This document shows positions 1 to 9,477 of a stretch of DNA of 64,000 nt, in pieces. A program made the position numbers and the translations under genes. The notes below the pieces were generated by a model. The model was not told the DNA's origin and searched no databases. It was given only the letters and a program-made list of their open reading frames with translations. Numbering within the stretch: position 1 is the stretch's first letter; each line of letters starts with the position of its first letter. Source of the DNA: Rhizohabitans arisaemae (lineage in GTDB: Bacteria > Actinomycetota > Actinomycetes > Streptosporangiales > Streptosporangiaceae); contig NZ_BLRH01000029.1 in NCBI RefSeq assembly GCF_025996515.1, positions 372,001 through 436,000 on the forward strand, read 5' to 3'.

Positions 1-464
1 TCGACCGCCTCGGTCTCGAACGCGGGATTCCAGCGGCCGCTGCCGATCAGGAGCCGGAGGCCTTCGCCGTGCAGGCTCTCCTGCAGGCCGTCGAGGAACT
101 CGGCGTAGAAAGGATTGTGGAGATCTGCAACGAGTGCTCCCACGAGGTGGGTACGTCCCTCGACCAGGCTGCGCGCGACCGCGTTGGGCCGATAGCCGAG
201 TTCTCGCGCCGCCTGGAGAACGGCTTCCCGACGGTGCTCACTGACATGTGGTGATCCACGAAGCACGAGTGAGACGAGAGACTTGGAGACTCCGGCGCGC
301 TCGGCGACGTTGCGAATGGTAGGCCGAGGGCGTCCACCCTGGGGCCCCACAATGAGATCGCTTCCTTGGCGATTCGCCTCAGGGGTGATCTTGGGGGGCC
401 GAATGGTGCCTGCGGCCGGTCGGGCCGAGGCCCGGACCGACGATCCCATGCTTGGGCCTGACAT
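1..464 (-). CDS. LacI-family transcriptional regulator, N-terminal part (cut by left edge)
   Basis: The minus strand reads from an ATG at 464 to the window edge without a stop. After about 45 low-complexity residues comes a classic LacI helix-turn-helix: PTIRNVAERAGVSKSLVSLV, then GYRPNAVARSLVEGRT as the hinge helix. The start of the periplasmic-binding-like ligand domain follows (HLVGALVADLHNPFYAEFLD). LacI-family proteins usually repress sugar or nucleoside genes and are released by a small ligand; the ligand cannot be told here. A GGGAGAG Shine-Dalgarno lies 6-7 bases before the ATG at 464; an in-frame ATG at 449 is an alternative. About 200 residues are missing past the edge. Confidence 0.88.
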   Translation of the reverse strand, partial: MSGPSMGSSVRASARPAAGTIRPPKITPEANRQGSDLIVGPQGGRPRPTIRNVAERAGVSKSLVSLVLRGSPHVSEHRREAVLQAARELGYRPNAVARSLVEGRTHLVGALVADLHNPFYAEFLDGLQESLHGEGLRLLIGSGRWNPAFETEAV

Positions 465-1199
465 GGCTCTCCCGGGCTGACGTGATGGTTCCTGCTTGTT
501 GTCCGGCTGCTGGGTCCGGACGTCGTTCTTGCTCGCGGACCTCTCGGTCCCGGAACCTCCGTTCCTTCCTGCCCCACCAAACGATCGATTGCTGCGGAGG
601 GATACGGGTCACCCGCACTCGCGATCTTCCGGTCTTTACCGGCGGCTGTTGAGTAGCGGGGTGAGCGGGCCGCCCCACCGCGTCCGATCCGGGGTGCGAG
701 GCGGCGTTTGGGCTCGTCGGCGGGCATGACGCAATCGCCGTCGCGGTCTCGACGGACGGCTTTGACTACGCACGGTGACGAAATGGTTGGAGGTTCGACC
801 TCGGGCCGACGCGGGTCAACCCGATGTTCGGGAGACCGTGGAAGGGCCGGGTGGATTCAGCGGTGCCGAGAACTCGGCCGGAACGATAGGCGCCAATGGG
901 GTACCGCGGGTTACTCCACCGTCGGCACTCCGGTCCGTTCGGCCGGCGCTCGGGTGTGTGCCGGGCACTCCGGGTGGCGAGGTGTGATCGCCGGGTCGAA
1001 CCGATGACGAGGGATGTCCCGCCCTGATCGGCGCATGCGGACAAGGCCGCGAGGGTAGTGCTCCATGGGGGCAAGGCGAGGAGACCTCACCTAGGCGGGC
1101 GGCGCCGGGCGGGCGGCGCCGCTCTGTACGGCAGGCGCGCTCACGTTGAGATTCACGCGAGCGCGCCCAGAGTCCCCCCTAGGTCTAAGCGGCCCCGCG
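465..1199. other. Intergenic region without a convincing gene
   Basis: About 735 bases between the LacI-type gene and bldC. Short open frames exist on both strands, but none has a recognisable product, a good ribosome site or family-like residue composition. A local duplication of GGGCGGCGCC lies around 1100-1121. No tRNA-like fold was recognised by eye. Confidence 0.5.
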
Positions 1200-1403
1200 T
1201 TACTCGGACCGCTGCTGCGGAATTCCCGCCAGCAGCGCGCGCACTTCGGTCTCCCGGTAGCGCCGGTGTCCGCCGAGAGTGCGGATGGACGTCAACTTGC
1301 CCGCCTTCGCCCACCGAGTGACGGTCTTGGGGTCGACGCGGAACATGGTTGCGACCTCCGCCGGGGTGAGCAGTGGCTCGGCCTCGGGTGTACGAGCTGA
1401 CAT
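1200..1403 (-). CDS. bldC: BldC, MerR-like developmental DNA-binding protein
   Basis: A 67-residue protein almost identical to Streptomyces BldC. The core contains LLTPAEVATMFRVDPKTVTR followed by WAKAGKLTSIRTLGGHRRYR, the single winged helix-turn-helix of the family, and it ends in LLAGIPQQRSE. BldC binds direct repeats cooperatively and controls the timing of sporulation genes. The frame is open to 1469, but the ATG at 1403 gives the canonical length and has a GGAGGAGAGG ribosome site just upstream. Neighbours (an unknown gene, an amino-acid dehydrogenase, DUF3073, purM, purF) match the conserved actinomycete order, which supports the name. Confidence 0.96.
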   Translation of the reverse strand: MSARTPEAEPLLTPAEVATMFRVDPKTVTRWAKAGKLTSIRTLGGHRRYRETEVRALLAGIPQQRSE

Positions 1404-1723
1404 TTGTGCGGCCTCTCCTCCGTGTGGACCGGCGACAGCGATCCTGCGACTTTTCTTGGCGCTTGTCACGGATGTCCCCAGATGATCCCGTTCATGCGGT
1501 TTTCGGGTTCATAAGTGGCATCACCCGATGTGACCATACAGGCACGCAGAGCGATTGGCGACCCCTGGGGGCCAACGAGGCGTCCACGTGTTGATGTCAC
1601 GCTGCGTGATTCTAGCGACACGTTTCGTGGTATCGCTGCGAAAACCGCCAAACTGGTCAGTTCACAAGTGAGATTCCTGTCCCTGGGGACCCAATGCGAG
1701 CGCTATCTGGGATGCTTTATCCC
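1404..1723. other. Intergenic region upstream of bldC
   Basis: About 320 bases between bldC and the next gene, both on the minus strand. It should contain the bldC promoter, but I could not pick a convincing -10/-35 pair. No gene is supported. Confidence 0.4.
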
Positions 1724-2596
1724 TTAATTCGCAGATTCAAGGGCCTGAACGGAACGCCACCTAGTAGTGACCCTTTGGTACATGGCCGCCGATAGTTCTT
1801 CCTGCCCGGAGTCGAGTCCGGTGAGCGCCGCGGCGATCTCGCCGACCGACTGGTCGGTGCGCAGGGCCTCGTCGTCGAGGAGGTGGACGAGACCGCCGTA
1901 GTCCAGCTCGACCAGGGAGTGCGGATGGAACTCCTCCAGCCAGCGGCCGACGTCCTCAACCTTGATCAGCGGCCCCGCCTCGTCCAGGTGACGTCTGATC
2001 ACGGCGAGCGCCCGGGCCACCCGCTTGCGGGCGTGCCCCATGGAGGTGACGTAGATCAGGTTGCGGGTCGCGGTCGTGGCGCCGGAGTCGCGTCCGCCCT
2101 CGCCGGGGTCGCTGAGGCGGAGCCAGCGCTCGGTGGGGTCGAAGGGGACGAACCATGCGGTTGGCACGTGCCAGGTGCTGCTCAGGATATGAGTGCGGAG
2201 CGTGACGTCCGTTCCGCCCGCCTGCTTGTACTTCTCGAAGTCGGCGAGGGTCTGCTCGGCGACACCCCCCGGGACGAAGCGGTCCATGAGGTTCGCCGGC
2301 GTACTCCCGGAGAATTTCACGAAGGCGAGCCACGATCGCAGCCGGCTCTGCCACGGCGAGACGTAGAGGGTGTCCTCCACCCGCCGGAGGTAGGCGTGGG
2401 CGCTCTCGTGCGGAGGGGCCACGATGGGCGGTACGGCGATCATGCGCCGTACCGCCTCCGCGTGCTCGGCCTCCAGCGTCAGGCGAGGACGCGGCCTGCG
2501 GTCCGAGAGGGCATAGTCCTCCCAAAACGCACGTTGGGGGTTGGTAAACGCGGCCAGCGGTTCGTACACACGGAGGTAGGCGGCATACGGGAGCAC
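1724..2596 (-). CDS. Conserved actinobacterial protein of unknown function next to bldC
   Basis: A 290-residue soluble protein with no signal peptide, membrane segment or enzyme motif that I recognise. It is rich in Trp and Arg in the middle (around SPWQSRLRSWLAFVKFSG) and has an acidic C-terminal part. Equivalent position in Streptomyces, between bldC and the valine dehydrogenase gene, is also held by a conserved hypothetical protein, so this is probably the orthologue. Coding quality is good (strong third-position GC). It faces away from the dehydrogenase gene, sharing a divergent promoter region of about 140 bases. Function unknown. Confidence 0.8.
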   Translation of the reverse strand: MLPYAAYLRVYEPLAAFTNPQRAFWEDYALSDRRPRPRLTLEAEHAEAVRRMIAVPPIVAPPHESAHAYLRRVEDTLYVSPWQSRLRSWLAFVKFSGSTPANLMDRFVPGGVAEQTLADFEKYKQAGGTDVTLRTHILSSTWHVPTAWFVPFDPTERWLRLSDPGEGGRDSGATTATRNLIYVTSMGHARKRVARALAVIRRHLDEAGPLIKVEDVGRWLEEFHPHSLVELDYGGLVHLLDDEALRTDQSVGEIAAALTGLDSGQEELSAAMYQRVTTRWRSVQALESAN

Positions 2597-2735
2597 GAGC
2601 GCATCGTGTCACGACGGACCGCGTCTTGTCCGCGATCGCGTCATGAGAGATTAAGGACATGATCACAGGGGGGATACTCTGGGTGCGAGACCCGTCGCAG
2701 CGGAGCGACGGTCCCCGAGACCAGGAGTCACAACC

Positions 2736-3839
2736 GTGACCGACGTCTTTTCCGGGCTGTCCCACAAGGACGCGAGCCCAGGTGCCGGTGGGCAACACGA
2801 GCAGGTGGTCTTCTGCTCCGATGAGCGTAGCGGACTGCGCGCCATCATCGCCGTGTACAACACCGCGCTGGGTCCCGCCATCGGCGGCACACGTTTCTAC
2901 CCCTACCCAAGTGAGTCCGAAGCACTCGCGGATGTGCTCAATCTCTCACGCGCCATGGCGTACAAGAACGCCTTGGCCGGATTGGACCACGGGGGCGGCA
3001 AGGCCGTGATCATCGGCGATCCGGCCACGATGAAGTCGGAGGCCCTGCTCCGGGCCTACGGCCGGTTCCTCCAGTCGCTCGGCGGCCGGTACATCACGGC
3101 CTGCGACATCGGCACGTACAGCGAGGACATGGACATCGTCGCGCGGGAGAGCCGTTTCGTCACCGGCCGCACTGTCGAGCACGGTGGCGCGGGAGACTCC
3201 TCGATCCTCACCGCCTACGGCGTCTACCAGGGCATGCGGGCCGCCGCCGAGCACCGGTACGGCACCTCGTCCCTGCGGGGCCGGCGGGTCGGCGTCGAGG
3301 GCGTGGGCAAGGTCGGGCACCGGCTCGTCAAGCACCTGGTCGACGACGGGGCCGAGGTGGTGGTCTGCGACGTCAGCCGGGAGGCGGTCGACCGGGTACT
3401 CCGGGTGTACCCGGGTGTCGAGGTCGTCGCGGACCAGGAAGAGATCACAGGTGCGGACATCGAGGTCTACGCCCCCTGCGCGCTGGGCGGTGCCTTGACC
3501 GACGACACGGTGGCTCGGCTGAACGCGACTATTGTGTGTGGTGGAGCAAACAACCAGCTCGCTCACCCCGGAGTGGAGAAGCAGCTCGCCGACCGCGGGA
3601 TCCTCTACGCTCCGGACTACGTCGTCAACTCAGGCGGGGTCATTCAAGTCGCCGATGAGATCGAGGGGTTCAGTATGGATCGTGCCAGGTCCAAGGCGAC
3701 GCGGATCTACAACACGACCTTGCGGATCTTTGAGATCGCCGCTGACGAGGGCGTCCCGCCGGCGGTCGCCGCCGACCGGCTGGCCGAACGCAGGATGTCG
3801 GAGGTCGGGCGCCTGAGGGGTATTTGGCTCGGCACCTGA
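2736..3839 (+). CDS. vdh: Glu/Leu/Phe/Val dehydrogenase (valine/leucine dehydrogenase type)
   Basis: A 367-residue NAD-dependent amino-acid dehydrogenase that oxidatively deaminates branched-chain amino acids. The substrate domain carries [13 protein letters not shown], with the catalytic Lys region typical of leucine and valine dehydrogenases, and [13 protein letters not shown]. The nucleotide domain carries the Rossmann fingerprint [16 protein letters not shown] and then APCALGGAL and NNQL. The GTG at 2736 has AGGAG about ten bases upstream. Position next to bldC and DUF3073 matches Streptomyces vdh; substrate preference (Val versus Leu) is not decided by sequence. In Streptomyces this enzyme helps supply branched acyl-CoA precursors. 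Confidence 0.9.
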   Translation: MTDVFSGLSHKDASPGAGGQHEQVVFCSDERSGLRAIIAVYNTALGPAIGGTRFYPYPSESEALADVLNLSRAMAYKNALAGLDHGGGKAVIIGDPATMKSEALLRAYGRFLQSLGGRYITACDIGTYSEDMDIVARESRFVTGRTVEHGGAGDSSILTAYGVYQGMRAAAEHRYGTSSLRGRRVGVEGVGKVGHRLVKHLVDDGAEVVVCDVSREAVDRVLRVYPGVEVVADQEEITGADIEVYAPCALGGALTDDTVARLNATIVCGGANNQLAHPGVEKQLADRGILYAPDYVVNSGGVIQVADEIEGFSMDRARSKATRIYNTTLRIFEIAADEGVPPAVAADRLAERRMSEVGRLRGIWLGT

Positions 3840-3989
3840 CCGCCGCCGACGATACGGCGTACCGAGCTGAGCGTAAAACAGGTACGGTAATAGGCGAACG
3901 AGAGCTGACGATGAGCGTCAGGACACGTCAGCCCTCGCGTAGCGTAGCGACGAGGGGTCGAGCACGGCCCCGCATGAGGGGGTCGAGCC

Positions 3990-4217
3990 ATGGGGCGCGG
4001 CCGAGCTAAGGCCAAGCAGGTGAAGGTAGCCCGCCAGCTTAAGTACAACAGCGGGGGCACCGATCTTGAGCGTCTTCGCACGGAGCTCGGAGTCAACGAC
4101 AACGACTCCAAGCGGGATGACGACTCCTATGACGATCTGGCGGATCGGTACGCCGACTACGCCGATGATTACGGCGACGGAGACGACCGCAAGGACGGGA
4201 CGACCGGCCGCAGGTAG
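3990..4217 (+). CDS. DUF3073 family small acidic protein
   Basis: A 75-residue protein beginning MGRGRAKAKQVKVARQLKYN, the signature of the actinobacterial DUF3073 family, followed by a very acidic tail rich in Asp and Tyr. The basic head and acidic tail suggest interaction with nucleic acid or protein, but no function is established. It lies between the dehydrogenase gene and the purM-purF operon, as in other actinomycetes. The upstream 150 bases contain several short inverted repeats (for example CCCTCG/CGAGGG at about 3932-3956) that could belong to its leader or promoter. Confidence 0.92.
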   Translation: MGRGRAKAKQVKVARQLKYNSGGTDLERLRTELGVNDNDSKRDDDSYDDLADRYADYADDYGDGDDRKDGTTGRR

Positions 4218-4248
4218 GTCATCGGCCGTCAGCGGTACAGGCGGTTAG

Positions 4249-4280
4249 GACACCCGGTGTGCCTCGGCACGCCGGGTGTC
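4249..4280. terminator. Bidirectional hairpin terminator
   Basis: GACACCCGG and CCGGGTGTC form a stem that continues through GTGC/GCAC around a CTCG tetraloop, about 14 base pairs with one wobble. It sits between the convergent DUF3073 and purM genes. There is no U-tract, as is usual in actinomycetes. Confidence 0.85.
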
Positions 4281-4307
4281 GCTGCCGTGCCCGGACGGCA
4301 CAGCCGG

Positions 4308-5351
4308 TTACGCCGTCGGGTGCTTTCCGATCAGCTCCGACCGGCCGCTCCCGGGGACGATCTCGCCGACCACCCAGGCCGGTAGGCCTCGTTCAGTGAG
4401 TACGGCGACGGCGCCGTCCACGGCGTCGGCCGGCACGATCGCGCACATACCCACCCCGAGGTTGAAGGTGCGGTTCATCTCCTCGGCCGTGACGCCGCCG
4501 TATCCGGCGAGGACCTCGAAGACGGCCGGTGGCGTCCAGGAGTCCCGGTGGAGCACCGCGTCCACGGTCGGGGGCAGGGATCGGGCCAGGTTGGCGGTGA
4601 GGCCTCCGCCGGTGATGTGGGCGAAGGCGTGAACCTCGCTCCGGCTCGCCAAGTCGAGGCAGTCGAGGGCGTAGATCCGCGTCGGCGTGAGGAGTTCCTC
4701 GCCGAGCGGGCGGGTCAGCTCGGGCAGGTCCGCGTCGAGCGGGAGCCCCTTCGCGCTGAGGATGTGCCGCACCAGGGAGAAGCCGTTGGAGTGGACCCCG
4801 GAGGAGGCGAGGGCGAGGACGACGTCTCCAGGACGCACCCGAGCCGCTCCAAGTACCGCAGAAGCCTCTACAACCCCCGTAGCGGCCCCCGCGAGGTCAA
4901 ACTCATCTTCTTCCAGCAAACCCGGATGTTCGGCCGTCTCGCCGCCGATGAGGGCGCATCCCGCCTTACGGCAGCCGTCGGCGACCCCGGCGACGATGGC
5001 CGCGATACGTTCCGGGACCACTTTGCCGCAGGCGATGTAGTCGGTCATGAAGAGCGGCTCGGCCCCGCACACCACCAGATCGTCGACGACCATGCCGACC
5101 AGGTCGTGGCCGATGGTGTCGTACACGCCCATCCGGCGGGCCAGCTCGACCTTGGTCCCCACCCCGTCGGTCGAGGTGGACAGGAGCGGCCGCTCGTACC
5201 GGAGCAGCGCGGACGCGTCGAACAGGCCGGAGAATCCGCTCGGGTCGTCGACGACCTCGACTCGCCGGGCCCCGGCGACGTGCGCCTTCATCAGGGCGAC
5301 TGCGCGATCTCCCGCCTCGATGTCGACACCGGCGGTCTTGTAGCTGGTCAT
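4308..5351 (-). CDS. purM: Phosphoribosylformylglycinamidine cyclo-ligase
   Basis: A 347-residue AIR synthetase, step five of de novo purine synthesis, converting FGAM plus ATP to AIR. It shows the PurM/PurL-superfamily motif LLSTSTDGVGTKVELA, the conserved HDLVGMVVDDLVVCGAEPLF and the glycine-rich HITGGGLTANL. The frame opens upstream to 5417, but the ATG at 5351 (MTSYKTAGVDIEAGD) is the family start and has AGGAAGAG before it. It follows purF by 28 bases in the same direction, so the two genes are co-transcribed. Confidence 0.97.
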   Translation of the reverse strand: MTSYKTAGVDIEAGDRAVALMKAHVAGARRVEVVDDPSGFSGLFDASALLRYERPLLSTSTDGVGTKVELARRMGVYDTIGHDLVGMVVDDLVVCGAEPLFMTDYIACGKVVPERIAAIVAGVADGCRKAGCALIGGETAEHPGLLEEDEFDLAGAATGVVEASAVLGAARVRPGDVVLALASSGVHSNGFSLVRHILSAKGLPLDADLPELTRPLGEELLTPTRIYALDCLDLASRSEVHAFAHITGGGLTANLARSLPPTVDAVLHRDSWTPPAVFEVLAGYGGVTAEEMNRTFNLGVGMCAIVPADAVDGAVAVLTERGLPAWVVGEIVPGSGRSELIGKHPTA

Positions 5352-5379
5352 TGTCTCTTCCTCGCTGGGGCGCGCCCGA

Positions 5380-6822
5380 TCACTGGGCGGCCTGCTCCAG
5401 GACGTATTTCCCCACACTGCCCTTGTCGACGGGGATCGGGTAGATCCCGTCGAAGCAGGCCCGGCAGAGCCGCTCTCTCGGGATCGTCGTCGCCTCGATC
5501 AGCTGCTCCAGGGAGATGAAGCCGAGCGTGTCCGCGCCGATCGACGCCCGGATCTCCTCGACGTCGAGGGAGCCGGCGATGAGCTCGGCCCGGGTGGCGA
5601 AGTCGATGCCGTAGAAGCAGGGCCAGCTCACCGGCGGGCTGGAGATGCGCACGTGGACTTCCTTGGCGCCCGCCTCGCGCAGCATCCGGACGATCGCCCG
5701 CTGGGTGTTTCCCCGCACGATCGAGTCGTCGACCACGACGAGCCGCTTGCCCTCGATGGCCTCGCGCAGCGGGTTGAGCTTGAGCCGGATGCCCAGCTGC
5801 CGGATCGTCTGGGAGGGCTGGATGAAGGTACGGCCCACGTAGGAGTTCTTGACCAGGCCTTGGCCGTACGGGATGCCGCTCTCCTGGGCGTACCCGATCG
5901 CCGCGGGGGTGCCCGACTCGGGGGTGGGGATCACCAGGTCGGCCTCGGCGGGGTGCTCCCGGGCCAGGCGGCGCCCGATCTCGACCCGGGTGGTCTGCAC
6001 GCCTCGGCCGGCGATGGTGGTGTCCGGGCGGGCCAGGTAGACGTACTCGAAGAGGCAGCCCTTGGGTTCGGCGAGGGCGAAGCGCCGCGAGCGGACGCCT
6101 CGCTCGTCGATGGTGATGAGCTCACCCGGTTCGATCTCACGGACGAAGGTCGCGCCGACGATGTCCAGCGCCGCCGTCTCGGAGGCCACGGCCCAGCCGC
6201 GCTCCAGCCGGCCGAGGACCAGCGGGCGGACGCCCTGCGGATCCCGTGCGGCGTAGAGCGTCTTCTCGTCCATGAAGACCAGGGAGTAGGCGCCGCGAAC
6301 CTCAGGCAGGAGCTGCGCCGCGGCGTCCTCGATGGACTGCGAGCCGTCGGCGAGCAGGGCGGTCAGCACCTCGGTGTCGGTGGTCGCCCGGATGTCCTCG
6401 GAACCGAGGCGTGCGGCGAGCTCCGGGGTGTTGATGAGGTTCCCGTTGTGGGCGAGGGCGAGACCGCCCACGTCGGTGGAGCGGAGTGTCGGCTGGGCGT
6501 TCTCCCAGACACTCGAACCGGTGGTCGAGTACCGGTTGTGGCCGATCGCCAGGTGGCCGCGGAGCGTGCCGAGGATCGTCTCATCGAAGACCTGGGCAAC
6601 CAGCCCCATGTCCTTGTAGATGAGGATACGGTGGCCTTCGCTCACCGCGATGCCTGCGGACTCCTGTCCGCGGTGCTGCAACGCGTAGAGCGCGTAGTAG
6701 GTGAGCTTGGAGACATCCTCCCCGGGCGCCCATACGCCGAAGACGCCGCAGGCGTCCTTCGGAGGCTGGTCGCGGGGGTCCAGGTCATGACCGAGTCGGC
6801 CGTCGCCCTTGAGCACATGCAC
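5380..6822 (-). CDS. purF: Amidophosphoribosyltransferase
   Basis: A 480-residue PurF, which commits PRPP to purine synthesis using glutamine. After a propeptide of about 24 residues comes DACGVFGVWAP, whose Cys becomes the N-terminal nucleophile of the Ntn glutaminase domain. The phosphoribosyltransferase domain has the PRPP loop LVVVDDSIVRGNT. Cysteines in SWPCFYGID and RLCRACFDG fit the iron-sulfur type of PurF (Bacillus-like). The start used is the GTG at 6822; another GTG two codons downstream is possible. It is the first gene of the purF-purM operon; no purine riboswitch was recognised upstream. Confidence 0.97.
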   Translation of the reverse strand: MHVLKGDGRLGHDLDPRDQPPKDACGVFGVWAPGEDVSKLTYYALYALQHRGQESAGIAVSEGHRILIYKDMGLVAQVFDETILGTLRGHLAIGHNRYSTTGSSVWENAQPTLRSTDVGGLALAHNGNLINTPELAARLGSEDIRATTDTEVLTALLADGSQSIEDAAAQLLPEVRGAYSLVFMDEKTLYAARDPQGVRPLVLGRLERGWAVASETAALDIVGATFVREIEPGELITIDERGVRSRRFALAEPKGCLFEYVYLARPDTTIAGRGVQTTRVEIGRRLAREHPAEADLVIPTPESGTPAAIGYAQESGIPYGQGLVKNSYVGRTFIQPSQTIRQLGIRLKLNPLREAIEGKRLVVVDDSIVRGNTQRAIVRMLREAGAKEVHVRISSPPVSWPCFYGIDFATRAELIAGSLDVEEIRASIGADTLGFISLEQLIEATTIPRERLCRACFDGIYPIPVDKGSVGKYVLEQAAQ

Positions 6823-7246
6823 AAGTTTAGGCGGGCTGCGGAGCCTGGCGTACCCCGGGGCCGGTGAAGTGGATTTTCCGGCGGGTTGTCCACAGCCTGT
6901 GGATAAATCCTGGGGTCATCGGAAACCCTGTGAAATCCGGGCTTTCACTCCTGATCAGGGCCCGGGCGGCGGTTCTTTGCCAAACCTGTGGCATCCCCGG
7001 GTTTTCGCGACGACGGCCCGCACTTTCCCCGGTTGATCGTTGTGCTGCCCGCCCCCTCGGGGGCGCAGAAGGCGCGACGATCACCGACTGGCCGTGCTTG
7101 ATCGATCCTTCGCGTCGCCGATCGCGTCGAGGCCGGTTTGGGAGATCTCGAAGCCAACCTTTGCCCGCTTGATCGTTGATCTAGAGCTTGGTGGGGGGAG
7201 GCTCGGATAACTCGGACTCGCCGGACTCGACGCCAGGAGATCAGAA
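6823..7246. other. Divergent promoter region between purF and a DUF4190 gene
   Basis: About 420 bases without a supported gene. It contains one copy of the palindromic repeat family listed separately at 7034-7083, plus shorter TTGATCG-type words near 7098 and 7165. Promoters for both flanking genes should lie here. Confidence 0.5.
7034..7083. repeat. Palindromic repeat, diverged copy
   Basis: Begins TGATCGTTGTGCTG and ends CGCGACGATCA. The arms GATCGT.G and C.ACGATC enclose a GC-rich inner stem (GCCCCC/GGGGGC). It matches the repeats at 27.8-28.1 kb in its ends and general layout while differing inside, so it is a member of the same dispersed family. Confidence 0.7.
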
Positions 7247-7951
7247 GTGACGACACCAGACGAGCCGCGGCGACCCGAACCCGAACCCGGTCCTGAGACC
7301 CCGGGGGAGGCTCGGCGGCCTGAACCCGGTCCTGAGACTCCGGGGGAGGCTCGACGGCCCGAACCGGCCCCAGGAACCCCCGATGCGCTCCGCCACCCCG
7401 AACCCGGCCCGGAACAGCCACACCGGCCCGAAGCCGAGTCCGTGTCTCCAGGGCAGCCCGGACCCGGTCCGGAGAAGCCGTGGGAGCCGCCGAAACCGCC
7501 CCCGGGCGCCGCGGGGTATCCGGGGGTTTCGCAGCCCGGCGGTTCCGGCTTCTCCGGGGGAACCCAGCCGCCGCCCCCGGCGGGGTGGGCGCCTCCACCG
7601 TCGGAGCCCGGGCGGGGGATGGCCATCGCCTCCCTGGTCCTGGGGATCGTCGGCATCTTCACCTGCGGGCTGTGCGGGGTCGGGTCGATCGTCGGCCTGG
7701 TCCTGGGCGTCATGGGCGTGGTCAAGGATCGGTCCCGGGGGATGGCCATCGCCGGCGTCGTCCTCAACGGCCTGGCGCTGATTCTCTCGATCATAGGTTT
7801 GGTCTTCGCCATCCCCTTGGCGGAGTGGTTCTTCGCCACCGTGGGTGAATGCTCCGATCGGACGAAATATCCGACAAGTGAGGATCAGCAAAGGTGCATC
7901 GAGAATTTGATGCCGTTCCTGACGCCGACGCCCGGCCCGCAGGCGCCGTGA
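7247..7951 (+). CDS. Pro-rich DUF4190 membrane protein
   Basis: A 234-residue protein. The first 120 residues are proline-rich with internal repeats of the type RRPEPGPETPGEA. Then comes a DUF4190 module: GRGMAIASLVLGIVGIFTCG, a second hydrophobic run ending at MGVVKDRSRGMAIAGVVLN, and a third hydrophobic segment. The domain usually spans the membrane twice or three times and has no known biochemical role. The GTG at 7247 has AGGAG upstream. The C-terminal tail (CSDRTKYPTSEDQQRCIEN) has a Cys pair similar to the next gene, so the two look like tandem paralogues. Confidence 0.85.
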   Translation: MTTPDEPRRPEPEPGPETPGEARRPEPGPETPGEARRPEPAPGTPDALRHPEPGPEQPHRPEAESVSPGQPGPGPEKPWEPPKPPPGAAGYPGVSQPGGSGFSGGTQPPPPAGWAPPPSEPGRGMAIASLVLGIVGIFTCGLCGVGSIVGLVLGVMGVVKDRSRGMAIAGVVLNGLALILSIIGLVFAIPLAEWFFATVGECSDRTKYPTSEDQQRCIENLMPFLTPTPGPQAP

Positions 7952-8062
7952 ACCGCCGTGGACATACCCGGTGACGCCGAACCCCTGGTGACCCGGGAGA
8001 GAAGGTGAGAGTCTGGTCGACAATTGATCAGATTTCCCACCCACCACTTGGGAGAACCGACA

Positions 8063-8527
8063 GTGACCACCCCCGAGGACCCCAACCAGACCCGCCCGAT
8101 CGGCCGCGACGAGGTCAAGCAACCGGTCGCGAGTGCCCCCGGGCAGTACGGACTGTCGGCAGCCCCCTACTCCGGATACTCCGGATCGGGCTATTCGACC
8201 CCGCCCGCCCCGCAATCCAAGGGCATGGCGATCACGTCACTGGTGCTGGGGATCGTGGGGCTGTTCACCCTCGGCATCGCCGGGATCGGATCGGTCATCG
8301 GGCTGATCCTCGGCATCGTCGCCGCGGCGAAGGGCCGTGGTCGCGGCATGGCGGTGGTCGGCATCGTCCTCAACCTGCTGGCGCTCATCATCACCGTGCT
8401 GCTCGTGGTCTTGGTCGCCCCCTACTTCTCCGGGATCCTGGAGTGCGCGGACCCGGTCAGGTATCCGGACGACGCCTCCACCAACGCTTGTATCAACGAG
8501 CTTTTCGGGATAACCACCCCAGCCTGA
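8063..8527 (+). CDS. DUF4190 membrane protein, paralogue
   Basis: A 154-residue protein with a Gly/Ser/Tyr/Pro-rich head and the same DUF4190 module as its neighbour (SKGMAITSLVLGIVGLFTLG, then GRGRGMAVVGIVLNLLALII). The tail CADPVRYPDDASTNACINE aligns with that of the upstream paralogue, including two cysteines. The GTG at 8063 has GGGAGA upstream and gives a compact N terminus; an upstream in-frame ATG at 8024 would add 13 residues that look like leader. Role unknown. Confidence 0.85.
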   Translation: MTTPEDPNQTRPIGRDEVKQPVASAPGQYGLSAAPYSGYSGSGYSTPPAPQSKGMAITSLVLGIVGLFTLGIAGIGSVIGLILGIVAAAKGRGRGMAVVGIVLNLLALIITVLLVVLVAPYFSGILECADPVRYPDDASTNACINELFGITTPA

Positions 8528-8665
8528 TTCCGGGTGTCGTCTCCCGGCCTTTGACCCGCCGTGCGGCCAATCTCGGACACCGAAAACTCGGAAGCCGGCG
8601 GGAGTCCGGCCGGTAGCCGATCGGATTCCCACCATTGACCTGTGAAAACCCGCTCGCGGGATGTG

Positions 8666-9118
8666 TCAGTCGTTTGCCGTGGTGATCGGAAGATAGGGCG
8701 AGAGGTCGGCGCGGGGCCCGCTCGCGGAGATCCGGCCGTCGGCCACGGCCTCGGCCCACGTCGTCGTGCCGGTGGCGAGGGCGAGCCAGGTGGGCGGGTC
8801 CATCTCGACCACGTTCGGCGGGGTTCCCCGGGTGTGCCGGGGCCCTTCCACACACTGCACGGCGGCGTACGGCGGCACGCGTACCTCCACCGACCTGCCC
8901 GGCGCGGCCGTGACGAGCGTCTCCAGCAGGTGACGCACCGCCGAGCGCGCCGCGTCCCGCTCGGGAACCCCGCCGTGCCGGTAGAGCTCGGCGACCACCG
9001 CGACACACGCCCCGAACACACCCCCGAGCGGCCCGTCGTACGGCGGCCTCCCCAGCGTGCCGAGCTGCTTGTCGAGGGCGGCCCTCACCTGTCCGGCATC
9101 CAATCGTCGCGGTGGCAT
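8666..9118 (-). CDS. Sterol carrier (SCP2)-family protein
   Basis: A 150-residue protein. The C-terminal half (VEVRVPPYAAVQCVEGPRHT, then the MDPPTWLALATGTTTWAEAV segment) is the pattern of the small SCP2-like lipid-binding fold found in actinobacteria, where TW(L)xLAtGxxxW is the most conserved stretch. A homologue lies near purF in Streptomyces, so the location is conserved. No signal peptide or membrane segment is seen. It is convergent with the DUF4190 gene. Ligand unknown. Confidence 0.82.
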   Translation of the reverse strand: MPPRRLDAGQVRAALDKQLGTLGRPPYDGPLGGVFGACVAVVAELYRHGGVPERDAARSAVRHLLETLVTAAPGRSVEVRVPPYAAVQCVEGPRHTRGTPPNVVEMDPPTWLALATGTTTWAEAVADGRISASGPRADLSPYLPITTAND

Positions 9119-9477
9119 GCCCCCATCATCCCAACGCGCGGGCGGCGGAACGGCCGCTCAGCGGCAGGTGCCCGGGGTCAGGAGCCCGCCACTCTCCCCC
9201 AAGTTTGTGTGACTGTCACGGGAGTCGATGGGCTTTGCGGATTCCGCCGGGGGAGGATGCCGCCCGGGGCGCGGAGCCGGTGCCGCAGAGAGAGGTTGGT
9301 ACGGCCGTCGGCCCAGGTCAGAGGCGATGGCCGGTCCGGGCGGGATGGTTTGCCGCGGTTCACGGCCGCGTGGTCGATCGTTCCCGCACGCGGCGACGAT
9401 GGGCTACGCGGTACGGGCTGTCGCGGATGACGTGGGCCTGATGCGGGCGGTGGTGGGTCAAGCAGGCGTTTTCCCCG
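9119..9477. other. Intergenic region upstream of the GTPase pair
   Basis: About 360 bases between divergent genes. Open frames on both strands lack family features. A small palindrome GTGACTGTCAC lies near 9209. Nothing else is recognised. Confidence 0.4.

Noticed and set aside
465-1199. Search for tRNA or small genes in the left intergenic region
   Set aside because: No cloverleaf or coding pattern could be supported by eye; a covariance-model search would be decisive.
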